Of a stretch of DNA of 64,000 nt, positions 34,627 to 46,031 are shown piece by piece; position 1 is the first letter of the stretch; each line of letters opens with the position of its first letter. The translations under genes and the position numbers were made by a program. Below the pieces are notes generated by a model. The model was not told where the DNA came from. It searched no databases and saw only the letters and a list, made by a program, of their open reading frames with translations. The DNA comes from Fulvivirga sp. M361 (GTDB lineage Bacteria > Bacteroidota > Bacteroidia > Cytophagales > Cyclobacteriaceae), in the NCBI RefSeq assembly GCF_007097395.1, contig NZ_VKDC01000005.1:463813-527812 (forward strand), given 5' to 3'.

Positions 34627-35583
34627 ATGAAAGGCAAAAAGAAGAAATATAATTGTCTTATCTACTGGCTCTCAATCTTCTCTTGCCACCTGCTTTTTAT
34701 CCTCATTTCCTTAACACCATCTTATACTCAAAACACTTTAGAGGACGAACTGTCAGCGTTAGAAAAGTCATTGGATGAACTGGATACTGCCGGTCTACTC
34801 TTCCTACTTGACAGCCTGGTCAAGATCAACGACCGTATGGCTAAGACCTCACATCTGGCATTGAAAGTCGGCTATAATAGTCAGGTGCTAAACGCAGGCA
34901 GAGATTTTGACCTTGATCAGTTCGGCTTGTCTTACGGCGTAGCATTTCATCATTATTCAGGCATTTATGCAGACCTGACCGGATATTCTAACAGCCAAAA
35001 TGAGCCTAACTACTATCTGAATCTGGCAACCATTGGATACATTGGAGAGTTAGGGAAAAATTGGTCTTACCTGGCCAGTTATGATCATTATTTCTATCGT
35101 AAACAAACATCAGATATAGCGCCACCTATTTACACCGACGGCCTTAATATCTCTCTTTACTCCAGCAATCGACGCTTTGAATCAGGCTTACATTATTCTA
35201 TGGTATTCGGTGATACACTAACAGCCCACCGCATAACATGGTCAGTCCATTACAATCTTGATATTCAGAAAGCCTGGTTTTTTGATAAGATCACATTAAC
35301 ACCTGTTTTTGGCATGACATTTGGCAATGGCACGAGTTTCCTATTACCCTACAGTCGTGAAAACCTACGCAGGTTCAGGGCAGGACGTATTGCATATGAA
35401 GAGGTCAATACATTTGGTCTACTAAATTATACACTTTCCATTCCTGTAAGTTTTCATCTGAAAAATTTCAACCTTATGACAGCCTATCAGTACAACATAC
35501 CTTCAGAGCTTCCGGGGCAAAATGAAACCCTGGATAATTCAGGTTTTATCAGTTTAAATGCTTCCTATTTCCTAAGTTTTTGA
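34627..35583 (+). CDS. Hypothetical outer membrane beta-barrel-like protein
   Basis: The 318-residue protein starts with a basic stretch and a hydrophobic segment (about residues 12-35), followed by an acidic helix (LEDELSALEKSLDELD) and then a long run of alternating strands rich in Tyr, Ser and Asn, ending in SLNASYFLSF. This suggests an outer membrane barrel. It lies 29 bases after the Spy-like gene, so it may belong to the same operon. I do not recognise a family. Confidence 0.65.
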   Translation: MKGKKKKYNCLIYWLSIFSCHLLFILISLTPSYTQNTLEDELSALEKSLDELDTAGLLFLLDSLVKINDRMAKTSHLALKVGYNSQVLNAGRDFDLDQFGLSYGVAFHHYSGIYADLTGYSNSQNEPNYYLNLATIGYIGELGKNWSYLASYDHYFYRKQTSDIAPPIYTDGLNISLYSSNRRFESGLHYSMVFGDTLTAHRITWSVHYNLDIQKAWFFDKITLTPVFGMTFGNGTSFLLPYSRENLRRFRAGRIAYEEVNTFGLLNYTLSIPVSFHLKNFNLMTAYQYNIPSELPGQNETLDNSGFISLNASYFLSF

Positions 35584-35666
35584 CAAAACCTAGCAAACCA
35601 CTTTCGGTGTTATTTCTTAGAGAAGATAGCATTCTTTTATTTATTAGATAATTTTGATGCTAAGCT

Positions 35667-36905
35667 ATGGAACGCCTGTCCTTATTCGAACTAAATGAAA
35701 CTATCAAAAAGAACCTGGAACAACACCTGGAACCAAGCTATTGGGTAATTGCAGAAATTGGAGAGATGCGGACACATTCCAGTGGTCATTGTTACCTGGA
35801 ATTAGTTGAGAAAGAAGATGACAAGATCATCGCCAAAATGCGGGCCACTATCTGGGCATATACCTATCGTAACCTGGCCAGTTGGTTTGAAAACATTACA
35901 GGACAACCGCTTAAAAAAGGTTTAAAAGTATTATCTCTTATAACTGTTCAATTTCACGAACTATACGGTTTAAGCCTTAATATCAAAGATATTGACGCTA
36001 ATTTCACCCTTGGAGAAAGGGCAAGACGGAGGCAGGAAGTTATCGCACAACTTAAAGAAGACGGCATTTATGATCTAAATCAGCAGCTATCACTTCCAAC
36101 TGTCACCCAACGTGTAGCAGTCATTAGTTCTCCTTCTGCCGCCGGGTTTGGCGACTTCATGGATCAATTGAAGCAAAACTCTAAAGGGTATGACTTTCGG
36201 ATAGACTTATTTAAAGCTATTATGCAGGGAGAAAATGCCTCTGAATCGATTATTAACGCCCTGCTCGCTATCGCACAGCAAGAAGATGCATACGATGTGG
36301 TGATAATAATAAGAGGTGGCGGTTCTCAAATAGACCTGGATTGCTTTGATAATTATGACCTGGCTGCTCATGTAGCCCAGTTCCCATTACCAGTGCTCAC
36401 AGGTATCGGGCATGATCGTGATGAAACCATCACCGATCTGGTAGCACATACAAAACTCAAAACTCCTACTGCTGTGGCTGAATTCCTGATCAGTGGGATG
36501 GTGGCTTTTGAAGATCGTATAGATATGATATTTAGCAGATTATATCAATTAGCACGCTCAGGCATCAATACAAATGACCAGCAATTGGCCAGGTTCGAGC
36601 ACCGCTTATCATCAGCTTCTAACAGATTATTGGAACGTCAACATTACCACTTACAGCTTTTATGGAAGCAACTACACGCCGGGGCTAACAATGGCATGAA
36701 TATCAATAGAAAAAAAATAGAAACCATAGAAAAATCACTTGAGTTATTAAATCCTGAGAATATCCTGAAAAGAGGATATTCTATAACCACAGTAAATGGC
36801 TCAAAAATAGTCCCGGAAAAACTAAAGGTTGGTGATAATATCAAAACTTACACGTTAGACCAGATCATAAAAAGCGAAGTAGAACAAATCAGTCCAAAAA
36901 AATGA
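35667..36905 (+). CDS. xseA: Exodeoxyribonuclease VII large subunit
   Basis: XseA is the catalytic subunit of ExoVII, which degrades single-stranded DNA in repair. The protein has an N-terminal OB-fold (about residues 1-100, with GEMRTHSSGHCYLEL), then the catalytic domain with VISSPSAAGFGDF, IIRGGGSQIDLDCFDNY and TGIGHDRDETITDLVAH, and a coiled C-terminal part ending in ILKRGYSI. Length 412 agrees with the family. It overlaps xseB by 4 bases. Confidence 0.94.
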   Translation: MERLSLFELNETIKKNLEQHLEPSYWVIAEIGEMRTHSSGHCYLELVEKEDDKIIAKMRATIWAYTYRNLASWFENITGQPLKKGLKVLSLITVQFHELYGLSLNIKDIDANFTLGERARRRQEVIAQLKEDGIYDLNQQLSLPTVTQRVAVISSPSAAGFGDFMDQLKQNSKGYDFRIDLFKAIMQGENASESIINALLAIAQQEDAYDVVIIIRGGGSQIDLDCFDNYDLAAHVAQFPLPVLTGIGHDRDETITDLVAHTKLKTPTAVAEFLISGMVAFEDRIDMIFSRLYQLARSGINTNDQQLARFEHRLSSASNRLLERQHYHLQLLWKQLHAGANNGMNINRKKIETIEKSLELLNPENILKRGYSITTVNGSKIVPEKLKVGDNIKTYTLDQIIKSEVEQISPKK

Positions 36906-37102
36906 GTGAGAATAACCTATCTTATAGTGAATCTTTGAAAAAACTTGAGGCATTATTAGAGCAATTAGAAAATGGAGACCTGGACATAGATCTATTGTCA
37001 ACAAAAGTGAAAGAGGCCACCGGGCTTATCCGGTTTTGCAAGGAAAAGCTCCGAAACACAGAAGCAGAATTGGAACAATTTTTAGATAAACCGGAAGATT
37101 AA
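36902..37102 (+). CDS. xseB: Exodeoxyribonuclease VII small subunit
   Basis: The 66-residue protein forms two helices with the family pattern SYSESLKKLEALLEQLENGD then LSTKVKEATGLIRFCKEKL. Several copies bind the coiled-coil arm of XseA. Translation is coupled to xseA through an ATGA overlap. Length is normal. Confidence 0.92.
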   Translation: MSENNLSYSESLKKLEALLEQLENGDLDIDLLSTKVKEATGLIRFCKEKLRNTEAELEQFLDKPED

Positions 37103-37122
37103 ATGCCGGTTATAACATCCTG

Positions 37123-37154
37123 TTTGGCTAACTATTAAGCTTTCTATAATTTCG
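37123..37154 (+). promoter_or_regulatory. Predicted promoter of the M1 peptidase gene
   Basis: TTTG at 37123-37126 and TAATTTCG at 37147-37154, 20 bases apart, resemble the Bacteroidota -33 and -7 elements. The -7 box has one mismatch. Transcription would begin some 60 bases before the start codon used here. Confidence 0.35.
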
Positions 37155-37219
37155 ACCTGAAAATGTAAAGTTTCATTACAGGTTCTCCGACAATGAACAA
37201 ACTTATACCACTACCTAAT

Positions 37220-39094
37220 ATGAACAAGTACCTACTGTCCCTTTTGCTTTATTCAGCTTTATTATATGCTCATGCACAACCTACCTCTACCACCTACTGG
37301 CAACAACATGTAGATTACAAAATGGAGATAAAGGTAGATGTGAAAACACATCAATTCGAAGGTTCTCAAAAACTGACGTACACCAACAACTCTCCTGACA
37401 CTTTGACAAAAGTGTACTATCACCTGTATTTTAATGCTTTCCAACCGGGAAGTATGATGGATGTACGTTCACTTAACATAGAAGACCCTGACCGTAGAGT
37501 AGGTAGCAGAATATCAAAATTAAGTGACTCTGAAATAGGCTATCAGCATGTCACCAGCCTGAAGCAAAATGGAAATACAGTAAGCCATCACACAGAAGGC
37601 ACTATACTGGAAGTAATGCTTAATAAGCCAATTTTACCTGGTCAGAAGGCTACTTTTGATATGGAGTTTAACGGACAGGTACCTTTACAGGTCCGAAGGA
37701 CCGGGCGTGATAATGCAGAAGGCATCTCTTATTCTATGTCCCAGTGGTATCCTAAGATGACCGAATACGACTACCTGGGCTGGCATGCAAACCCATATAT
37801 TGCCCGTGAATTTCATGGAGTATGGGGTAATTTTGATGTAAAGATTACTATTGACCCAACCTACACGGTAGCCGGCACGGGCTATCTTCAAAATGCCAAT
37901 GAAATAGGTCATGGATACGAGAAAAAAGGAAGTAAAATAAAAAGCACTGATAAACCCCTTACCTGGCATTTCAAAGCTCCTAATGTGATTGATTTTATGT
38001 GGGCGGCGGACCCTGATTACGAACACACCACAGCACAGGTACCTAATGGCCCTATGCTTCATTTCTTCTATCAAAAAAACCAACAGACAGAAGAAAATTG
38101 GAGCAAACTACCAGAAAAAATGGTACAAGCCATGCAGTTTATGAGCACCAATTTCGGCCAATACCCTTACGACCAGTATTCGTTCATTCAGGGAGGTGAC
38201 GGGGGCATGGAATACCCTATGGCTACATTGATTACCGGAAATCGTAAATTCCAAAGCCTGGTAGGGGTTTCTGTTCATGAGCTCATACACAGCTGGTTTC
38301 AGGGCGTATTAGCTACCAATGAAAGTCTATTTCCCTGGATGGATGAAGGCTTTACATCATATGCCAGCTCAATCACCATGCAACATCTGTTCTATCCGAA
38401 AAATGATAAAAACCCTCATCTGGGATCACAAGGCAGTTATCTATTGATGGCCAGTAGCGGCTTAGAAGAGCCTTTAACGACACATTCCGATCATTATAAA
38501 ACAAACCGTGCCTATGGCGTCAATGCCTATTCCAAAGGTGCCATATTTCTAGATCAGTTGAGTTACATTATTGGTCATGAAACTTTTATGAAAGGTATGC
38601 GACGTTATTATAACACCTGGAAATTTAAACATCCTACTTCCATCGATTTCATCAGAATAATGGAAAAGACGTCAGGAATTGAACTGGACTGGTACCTGGA
38701 ACATTTTGCCTATACTACCAAGCAGTTAGACTACGGTATAAAATCAGTGATCGGCCAGGGGGATGCCACTTTCGTAACACTTGAGAGGCTTGGGGAGATG
38801 ATCATGCCCATTGATCTATACATTGAATATATGGATGGGTCTAAGGAAATCATTTATGTCCCTCTACGAATAATGAGAGGATTTAAGAATGTGGAAGATA
38901 CTAAAGTGGAACGCATAACAAAAGAGAGTTGGCCCTGGACCTACCCTAGTTACACATTGAAGATCAAACATCCTGCCAGTAAAATAAAAAGTTTGGAAAT
39001 TGACAGTTCTTTAAGAATGGCAGATATTGATCGTTCGAATAACACGTTTAGGCTTAATGAGCATGTACAAGAGTTTAAAGACCCCACAAAGTAA
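37220..39094 (+). CDS. M1-family metallopeptidase (gluzincin)
   Basis: The protein has a signal peptide (MNKYLLSLLLYSALLYAHAQ), an N-terminal beta domain of M1 aminopeptidase type, and the zinc site HELIH (residues 353-357) with the third ligand Glu376 in WMDEGF, at the standard spacing of 18. Upstream of it GGDGGMEYPMATL corresponds to the family exopeptidase motif. It should act in the periplasm or at the outer membrane. I use the ATG at 37220 as it gives a clean signal peptide; an ATG at 37193 would add nine residues. The peptide specificity is unknown. Confidence 0.88.
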   Translation: MNKYLLSLLLYSALLYAHAQPTSTTYWQQHVDYKMEIKVDVKTHQFEGSQKLTYTNNSPDTLTKVYYHLYFNAFQPGSMMDVRSLNIEDPDRRVGSRISKLSDSEIGYQHVTSLKQNGNTVSHHTEGTILEVMLNKPILPGQKATFDMEFNGQVPLQVRRTGRDNAEGISYSMSQWYPKMTEYDYLGWHANPYIAREFHGVWGNFDVKITIDPTYTVAGTGYLQNANEIGHGYEKKGSKIKSTDKPLTWHFKAPNVIDFMWAADPDYEHTTAQVPNGPMLHFFYQKNQQTEENWSKLPEKMVQAMQFMSTNFGQYPYDQYSFIQGGDGGMEYPMATLITGNRKFQSLVGVSVHELIHSWFQGVLATNESLFPWMDEGFTSYASSITMQHLFYPKNDKNPHLGSQGSYLLMASSGLEEPLTTHSDHYKTNRAYGVNAYSKGAIFLDQLSYIIGHETFMKGMRRYYNTWKFKHPTSIDFIRIMEKTSGIELDWYLEHFAYTTKQLDYGIKSVIGQGDATFVTLERLGEMIMPIDLYIEYMDGSKEIIYVPLRIMRGFKNVEDTKVERITKESWPWTYPSYTLKIKHPASKIKSLEIDSSLRMADIDRSNNTFRLNEHVQEFKDPTK

Positions 39095-39170
39095 TCATAG
39101 AAATAAAAAGGCATACAAGTTTCACAACTGCATTTGCCCTGTATGAGTGAAGTTATGATGTGATAAATGA

Positions 39171-41219
<2,049 letters not shown>

Positions 41220-41732
41220 ATGTTTAACAAAAGATTCCTGGCGTTTAAAACTTCAAGGTACTTGAAAAAAAATGCAGTCTATCGGTCTACTATGGCCTAT
41301 CGATCTGCTAAGAATGTTGGAATTGTTTTCAGTGTTGAGGACCTTAAAAAACATGAATTGATCAAACGCTTTAAGAAAGCCTTAGAGAATGATGGTAAGA
41401 ACGTGAGTGTATTGGCTTATGTTCCTAAAGGGCATCAAAACTTTGAATTCCTGTTTGATTTCTTCACTATCAAAGAATTAGATTTTTGGGGACAATTCAA
41501 CTCTGAGGCAGTACAAAAATTTACATCCCAATCTTTTGATTACCTGTTTTACCTTGATCAGGAGGGAAATCCGCTAATAAGAAACATTTTGGCTATGAGT
41601 AAAGCCAAATGCCGTGTTGGAAACTGTTTGGAAGACAATGCCAATTTTTGTGAGTTAATGATACAAACCCATAATGGTTCGATGCAAAACATGGTAGACG
41701 AAATTTACAAATATACAAAACTACTTACCTAA
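41220..41732 (+). CDS. DUF6913-like conserved protein
   Basis: The 170-residue basic protein lacks a signal peptide. It has alternating helices and strands with KNVGIVFSVEDLKKHELIKRF (about residues 31-51) and a C-terminal CRVGNCLEDNANFCELMI. Small proteins of this kind lie between ligA and dapA in several Bacteroidota, and I believe the family is DUF6913. It begins at the base after the ligA stop and overlaps dapA by 1 base. Function unknown. Confidence 0.65.
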   Translation: MFNKRFLAFKTSRYLKKNAVYRSTMAYRSAKNVGIVFSVEDLKKHELIKRFKKALENDGKNVSVLAYVPKGHQNFEFLFDFFTIKELDFWGQFNSEAVQKFTSQSFDYLFYLDQEGNPLIRNILAMSKAKCRVGNCLEDNANFCELMIQTHNGSMQNMVDEIYKYTKLLT

Positions 41733-42628
41733 TGCCTGCCCAAAAATTAGTTGGTACCGGGGTGGCCTTGATCACACCCTTTAACGAAGCGCTTGAAATT
41801 GACTTTACAGGACTAAAACGTCTGTTAGATTCTACTGCTGAAAAAGGTGTAGACTATTATGTGGTTATGGGAACTACAGGAGAATCAGCTACCCTGGATA
41901 AAAACGAGAAAAAGAAAATATTAGATTTCGCATGTGCTAATAACGCTAAACAGTTACCTATTATCTATGGCATTGGAGGAAACAACACCAAAGAAATAAT
42001 AGAGCAAATAAGTGACACTGACCTAACAGCGGTAGATGCTGTACTTTCGGTAAGTCCCTACTATAATAAACCTTCACAAGAGGGTATTTATGAGCATTAT
42101 TTAAAAATAGCAGACCATAGCCCTGTACCCATCATTCTTTACAACGTTCCAGGCAGAACGGGTTCGAACATTAGCGCTGAAACTACCATTAGATTAAGCG
42201 AGCATGATAACATCATAGGAACCAAAGAAGCCTCAGGAGATATTAGTCAGGCTTTGACCATTATAAAACATAAAGCTGATGATTTCCTGCTTATTTCAGG
42301 CGATGACTTACTCACTATATCTTTACACGCCATAGGAGCAATCGGTGTGATATCAGTTTTAGCCAACGCTTTTGCAGATATTTTCAATAATATAATGGAG
42401 CACTTGAAAACTTCGGATTACCAAAGCGCCACGCAGGAAGTGTTAAAGCTAACAGAAATAAACCCGCTGATGTATGAGCAAAGTAATCCGGTAGGTATAA
42501 AACAAGTACTTATGGAGCAGGGCATATGTGAAAATTATGTGCGGCTTCCGTTAGTACCTTGCACAGTTGCTCTCAAAGAAAAAATACAGCATTGCATGAC
42601 GTTATTTGAAGGGGAAAAAGCTTTGTAA
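41732..42628 (+). CDS. dapA: 4-hydroxy-tetrahydrodipicolinate synthase
   Basis: DapA condenses pyruvate with aspartate semialdehyde in the lysine and diaminopimelate pathway. The Schiff-base lysine is Lys165 in GTKEASGD, the catalytic tyrosine is Tyr137 in ILYNVPGRTG, and MGTTGESATL carries the pyruvate-binding Thr pair. The 298-residue length is standard. It is translationally coupled to the DUF6913-like gene (TAATG overlap). Confidence 0.94.
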   Translation: MPAQKLVGTGVALITPFNEALEIDFTGLKRLLDSTAEKGVDYYVVMGTTGESATLDKNEKKKILDFACANNAKQLPIIYGIGGNNTKEIIEQISDTDLTAVDAVLSVSPYYNKPSQEGIYEHYLKIADHSPVPIILYNVPGRTGSNISAETTIRLSEHDNIIGTKEASGDISQALTIIKHKADDFLLISGDDLLTISLHAIGAIGVISVLANAFADIFNNIMEHLKTSDYQSATQEVLKLTEINPLMYEQSNPVGIKQVLMEQGICENYVRLPLVPCTVALKEKIQHCMTLFEGEKAL

Positions 42629-42717
42629 GCTGACCCGATTTAGCTTATCGCTACCTTGAATTACTATTTTAGGGGATTTATATGGTTTTTCCGCAGTTTT
42701 TTCTGTTTATGGCATAA

Positions 42718-42749
42718 AAAAAGGAGCACTTGATCAAGTGCTCCTTTTT
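42718..42749. terminator. Bidirectional terminator between dapA and the Hc1 gene
   Basis: A perfect palindrome of 16 bases per arm, with A-run, GGAGCACTTGA, TCAAGTGCTCC and T-run, lies between two convergent genes. The A and T tracts on either side suit termination in both directions. Confidence 0.88.
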
Positions 42750-42768
42750 CATCTCTTAGATTCAAGGA

Positions 42769-42948
42769 TCATCCTTTATTTTTGACATCCTGAACTTGTA
42801 CTCTAATATCTTGAGCCAGATTTTTCAGTTCCTGCATACCTTTTCTAACTCTTGTACCCGCAGCGTTATTGTTTTTATCATAGAATTTGTCGAAGTCCGA
42901 CTCTAGCGCGTGTATTAAGCTTTTAAGTTCTTCAAATCTGTTGGTCAT
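42769..42948 (-). CDS. Hc1-type histone H1-like DNA-binding protein
   Basis: This 59-residue gene runs from the ATG at 42948 to the TGA at 42769. The product MTNRFEELKSLIHALESDF, followed by DKFYDKNNNAAGTRVRKGM and a Lys/Arg-mixed tail, matches the short Hc1 proteins of Bacteroidota, thought to bind DNA as nucleoid proteins (inference from the family name; biochemical evidence is sparse). It is flanked by a terminator on its 3' side. Confidence 0.85.
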   Translation of the reverse strand: MTNRFEELKSLIHALESDFDKFYDKNNNAAGTRVRKGMQELKNLAQDIRVQVQDVKNKG

Positions 42949-43046
42949 ACTTAATAAAATTTTAAGGTTATTGAATTTTTTTTAGTTTGAAATGAGTCGG
43001 CAATATACTCAAAATGTTTCTAATTCAACTTAAAACCGACTTTTTT

Positions 43047-44294
43047 TTACTTTGTGATCGAAATTATCTCTTCTCTCTTATAGACCCCATTGTCCAATTT
43101 ATTCTTCACAGCCGCAAAAGCTTCAATGGTTTCATTCACATCTTCCAGGGTATGTACAGCAGTTGGTATAAGGCGCAGCATCATGACATCTTTAGGTACC
43201 ACGGGATAAATTACCATAGAACAGAAAATATTGTAATTTTCCCTCAAGTCCATTGCCATATTAGCTCCTTCTCCAAGCCCCCCTTTAAAAAGTACAGGAG
43301 TTACAGGCGACTGAGTAGTTCCGATGTCAAAGCCCTGGTTTCTCAACTCAGACTGCAGTGCGTTTACAACCTTCCAAAGATTACCTTTTAATTCAGGTCT
43401 TGTCCTAAGTAATTCCAGCCTTTTCATAGCTCCTATTACCAAAGGCATCGGCAGACTTTTAGCAAAAATCTGGGACCTCATCGTATATCGCAAATATTGA
43501 ATAATGGAACTGACTCCTCCAACAAAAGCACCAATACTCGCCATGGATTTAGCAAATGTAGAAAAGTAAAGGTCGATACCGTCTTGTACACCAAGCTGTT
43601 CCCCAGTTCCTGCCCCGGTTTCTCCCATAGTGCCAAAACCATGTGCATCATCCACCAATAATCGGAACTGATATTGGTCTTTAAGTGCAACAATTTCTTT
43701 TAGCTTACCCATGTTTCCTGACATTCCAAAAACACCTTCCGTAATGACTAAAATACCTCCTCCGGTCTCTTCAGTAATTTTTTGTGCCCGTTGAAGTTGT
43801 TTCTCCAGATTCTCGACATTATTATGAGGGAATACAAAACGCTTACCCATATGCAGGCGTACTCCATCTATAATACACGCATGTGATTCCGCATCATAAA
43901 CAATAACATCTTTTCTATCAACAATAGCATCAATGATTGAAAGAACTCCCTGATAGCCATAGTTTAACAGCATCACCTCCTCCTTATCAATAAAATCAGC
44001 AAGTTGTTCTTCCAACGCAATATGATTTACCGAATTACCTGACATCATACGAGCGCCCATTGGATAAGCGAGCCCCCAATCAGCAGCGGCCTCCGCATCT
44101 ACCTGACGCACTTCAGGATGATTAGCCAAACCAAGATAATTATTTAAACTCCAGGTCAAGACTTCCTTCCCGTTAAATCGCATTCTTGGAGCAATCTCCC
44201 CTTCCAACTTTGGAAACATGAAATAGTCCTTACGTAGGTGTGAATGCTGTCCTAACGCACCTTGTTCAACACGTAGTTTCTCAAAAATATCCAC
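43047..44294 (-). CDS. Alpha-oxoamine synthase, probable serine palmitoyltransferase
   Basis: The 415-residue PLP enzyme of fold type I has the alpha-oxoamine synthase motifs: NNYLGLANHPEV, His138 in ESHAC, LLVDDAHGFGTMGETGAGTGE, and PLP Lys249 in STFAKSMAS. Members include serine palmitoyltransferase, glycine C-acetyltransferase (Kbl) and BioF. The FGTMGETGAGTGEQLGVQDGIDLYFSTFAKS region is closest in memory to the Bacteroidota enzymes that start sphingolipid synthesis, so I favour SPT. A GTG at 44294 starts the frame. It is divergent from the biotin carboxylase gene. Confidence 0.75.
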   Translation of the reverse strand: MDIFEKLRVEQGALGQHSHLRKDYFMFPKLEGEIAPRMRFNGKEVLTWSLNNYLGLANHPEVRQVDAEAAADWGLAYPMGARMMSGNSVNHIALEEQLADFIDKEEVMLLNYGYQGVLSIIDAIVDRKDVIVYDAESHACIIDGVRLHMGKRFVFPHNNVENLEKQLQRAQKITEETGGGILVITEGVFGMSGNMGKLKEIVALKDQYQFRLLVDDAHGFGTMGETGAGTGEQLGVQDGIDLYFSTFAKSMASIGAFVGGVSSIIQYLRYTMRSQIFAKSLPMPLVIGAMKRLELLRTRPELKGNLWKVVNALQSELRNQGFDIGTTQSPVTPVLFKGGLGEGANMAMDLRENYNIFCSMVIYPVVPKDVMMLRLIPTAVHTLEDVNETIEAFAAVKNKLDNGVYKREEIISITK

Positions 44295-44451
44295 TATTAA
44301 AACTTCTTTAAATTACTGTTATCAAAAAACATCCAAATCTAACACTAATTAGTTTGTTCTCAAAAGTGCATTTTCATTATGTTCAAACCCTATTTAGAAA
44401 AAAGCAATTTATTATTTAGCATTGTAAAGACGACTTTATAGCTCCTCTAAT

Positions 44452-45951
44452 ATGAATAAGATTAAAAAAATATTAATAGCAAACCGTGGTGAAATCGCAT
44501 TGAGAGTAATGCGTACCGCAAGGGAGATGGGCATCCAAACCGTGGCTGTTTTCAGTGAAGCAGACCGCCAGGCATCTCACGTTAGATACGCCGATGAAGC
44601 TGTATGTATTGGCGCTGCACCGTCCTCTGAATCCTACCTTCGCGGTGATGTGATCATAGATGTATGTAAACGGCTGAAAGTGGATGCAATACACCCGGGC
44701 TATGGGTTTCTATCCGAAAATGCCGACTTTGCACGTAAAGTAAGTGATAATGGTATAAAGTTCATCGGCCCCAGTCCGGAGGCCATTGAAACTATGGGAG
44801 ATAAACTGGCAGCTAAATCTGCTGTTTCCAAGTATGATGTACCATTAGTTCCTGGTGTTGATCACGCCATCATGGATATTGAGGACTCTAAAAGAGTGGC
44901 CGAAGAGATCGGGTATCCGATACTCATAAAAGCCAGCGCCGGTGGTGGTGGTAAAGGAATGAGAATAGTGGAAAACACTGAGGAATTTGAAGAGCAGATG
45001 CAGAGGGCTATGAGTGAGGCAAAATCAGCTTTTGGAAACGACTCGGTATTCGTTGAAAAATTTGTAACCTCTCCCCGGCACATTGAATTTCAAATACTGG
45101 GAGACGAGCATGGCAATATTGTGCATCTATTTGAACGTGATTGTTCTGTTCAAAGACGGCATCAAAAAGTGGTGGAAGAAGCACCCTCTTCCGTGTTAAC
45201 CCCAGAATTACGTAAAGCCATGGGTGAAGCTGCTGTTGGGGTAGCTAAGTCATGTAATTATTATGGTGCAGGTACCGTTGAGTTTATTGTAGATGAAGAT
45301 CTGAATTTCTTTTTTCTTGAAATGAATACCCGCCTGCAGGTAGAACACCCGGTAACGGAAGAAATTACAGGTATTGATCTTGTAAAAGAACAAATAAAAA
45401 TAGCGGAAGGCCATGAGCTGCCGTTCAAACAGGAAGATATTAAATTCAAAGGGCACGCATTAGAGCTCAGGGTATATGCTGAAGATCCTTCAAATAACTT
45501 CCTTCCTGATATTGGCAGATTGAACCGTTATGTACTTCCGCAAGGGCCTGGTGTGAGGGTAGATGATGGTTTTGAAGAAGGTATGGAAATACCCATATTC
45601 TATGATCCTATGATCGCCAAATTGGTCACCTACGCGGATACCAGGGAAAAAGCAATTGAAAGAATGCTGCGAGCTATAGCTGAATACAAAATATCAGGTG
45701 TTGAAACTACTTTGAGTTTCGGCACATTCGTACTCAATCATGAGGCTTTCAAAAGTGGTAACTTCAACACTAAGTTTGTGGAAAAATACTTCAATCCGGA
45801 CACCATAGTACATGAAGAAGACAAAGAAGAAATCGAATTGGCAGCTGCATTAGGTGCCATGTTGATCAATGAGCGAAATAATGATCAGGCTGATAGAACC
45901 AACGGTCAGATCTCCACAAGTAAATGGCAACAGAGAAAGTGGGTGAGTTGA
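44452..45951 (+). CDS. accC: Acyl-CoA carboxylase biotin carboxylase subunit
   Basis: The protein carboxylates biotin on a carrier protein with ATP and bicarbonate. ATP-grasp features include KASAGGGGKGMR (about residues 162-173), ERDCSVQRRHQKVVEEAPS and EMNTRLQVEHPVTE. The 499-residue length exceeds the standard AccC (about 450) by a C-terminal tail, a form seen in biotin carboxylases of acetyl/propionyl-CoA carboxylases. No accB or carboxyltransferase gene is next to it, so the substrate of the complex is not settled, and the symbol is used for the family. Confidence 0.88.
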   Translation: MNKIKKILIANRGEIALRVMRTAREMGIQTVAVFSEADRQASHVRYADEAVCIGAAPSSESYLRGDVIIDVCKRLKVDAIHPGYGFLSENADFARKVSDNGIKFIGPSPEAIETMGDKLAAKSAVSKYDVPLVPGVDHAIMDIEDSKRVAEEIGYPILIKASAGGGGKGMRIVENTEEFEEQMQRAMSEAKSAFGNDSVFVEKFVTSPRHIEFQILGDEHGNIVHLFERDCSVQRRHQKVVEEAPSSVLTPELRKAMGEAAVGVAKSCNYYGAGTVEFIVDEDLNFFFLEMNTRLQVEHPVTEEITGIDLVKEQIKIAEGHELPFKQEDIKFKGHALELRVYAEDPSNNFLPDIGRLNRYVLPQGPGVRVDDGFEEGMEIPIFYDPMIAKLVTYADTREKAIERMLRAIAEYKISGVETTLSFGTFVLNHEAFKSGNFNTKFVEKYFNPDTIVHEEDKEEIELAAALGAMLINERNNDQADRTNGQISTSKWQQRKWVS

Positions 45952-46031
45952 CACCCACTTTAATTCAGGCAAGACATATTTGGTATGGAACAACAAGCGG
46001 GATTCTTTATCCTTCTTTATAATTACATTTT

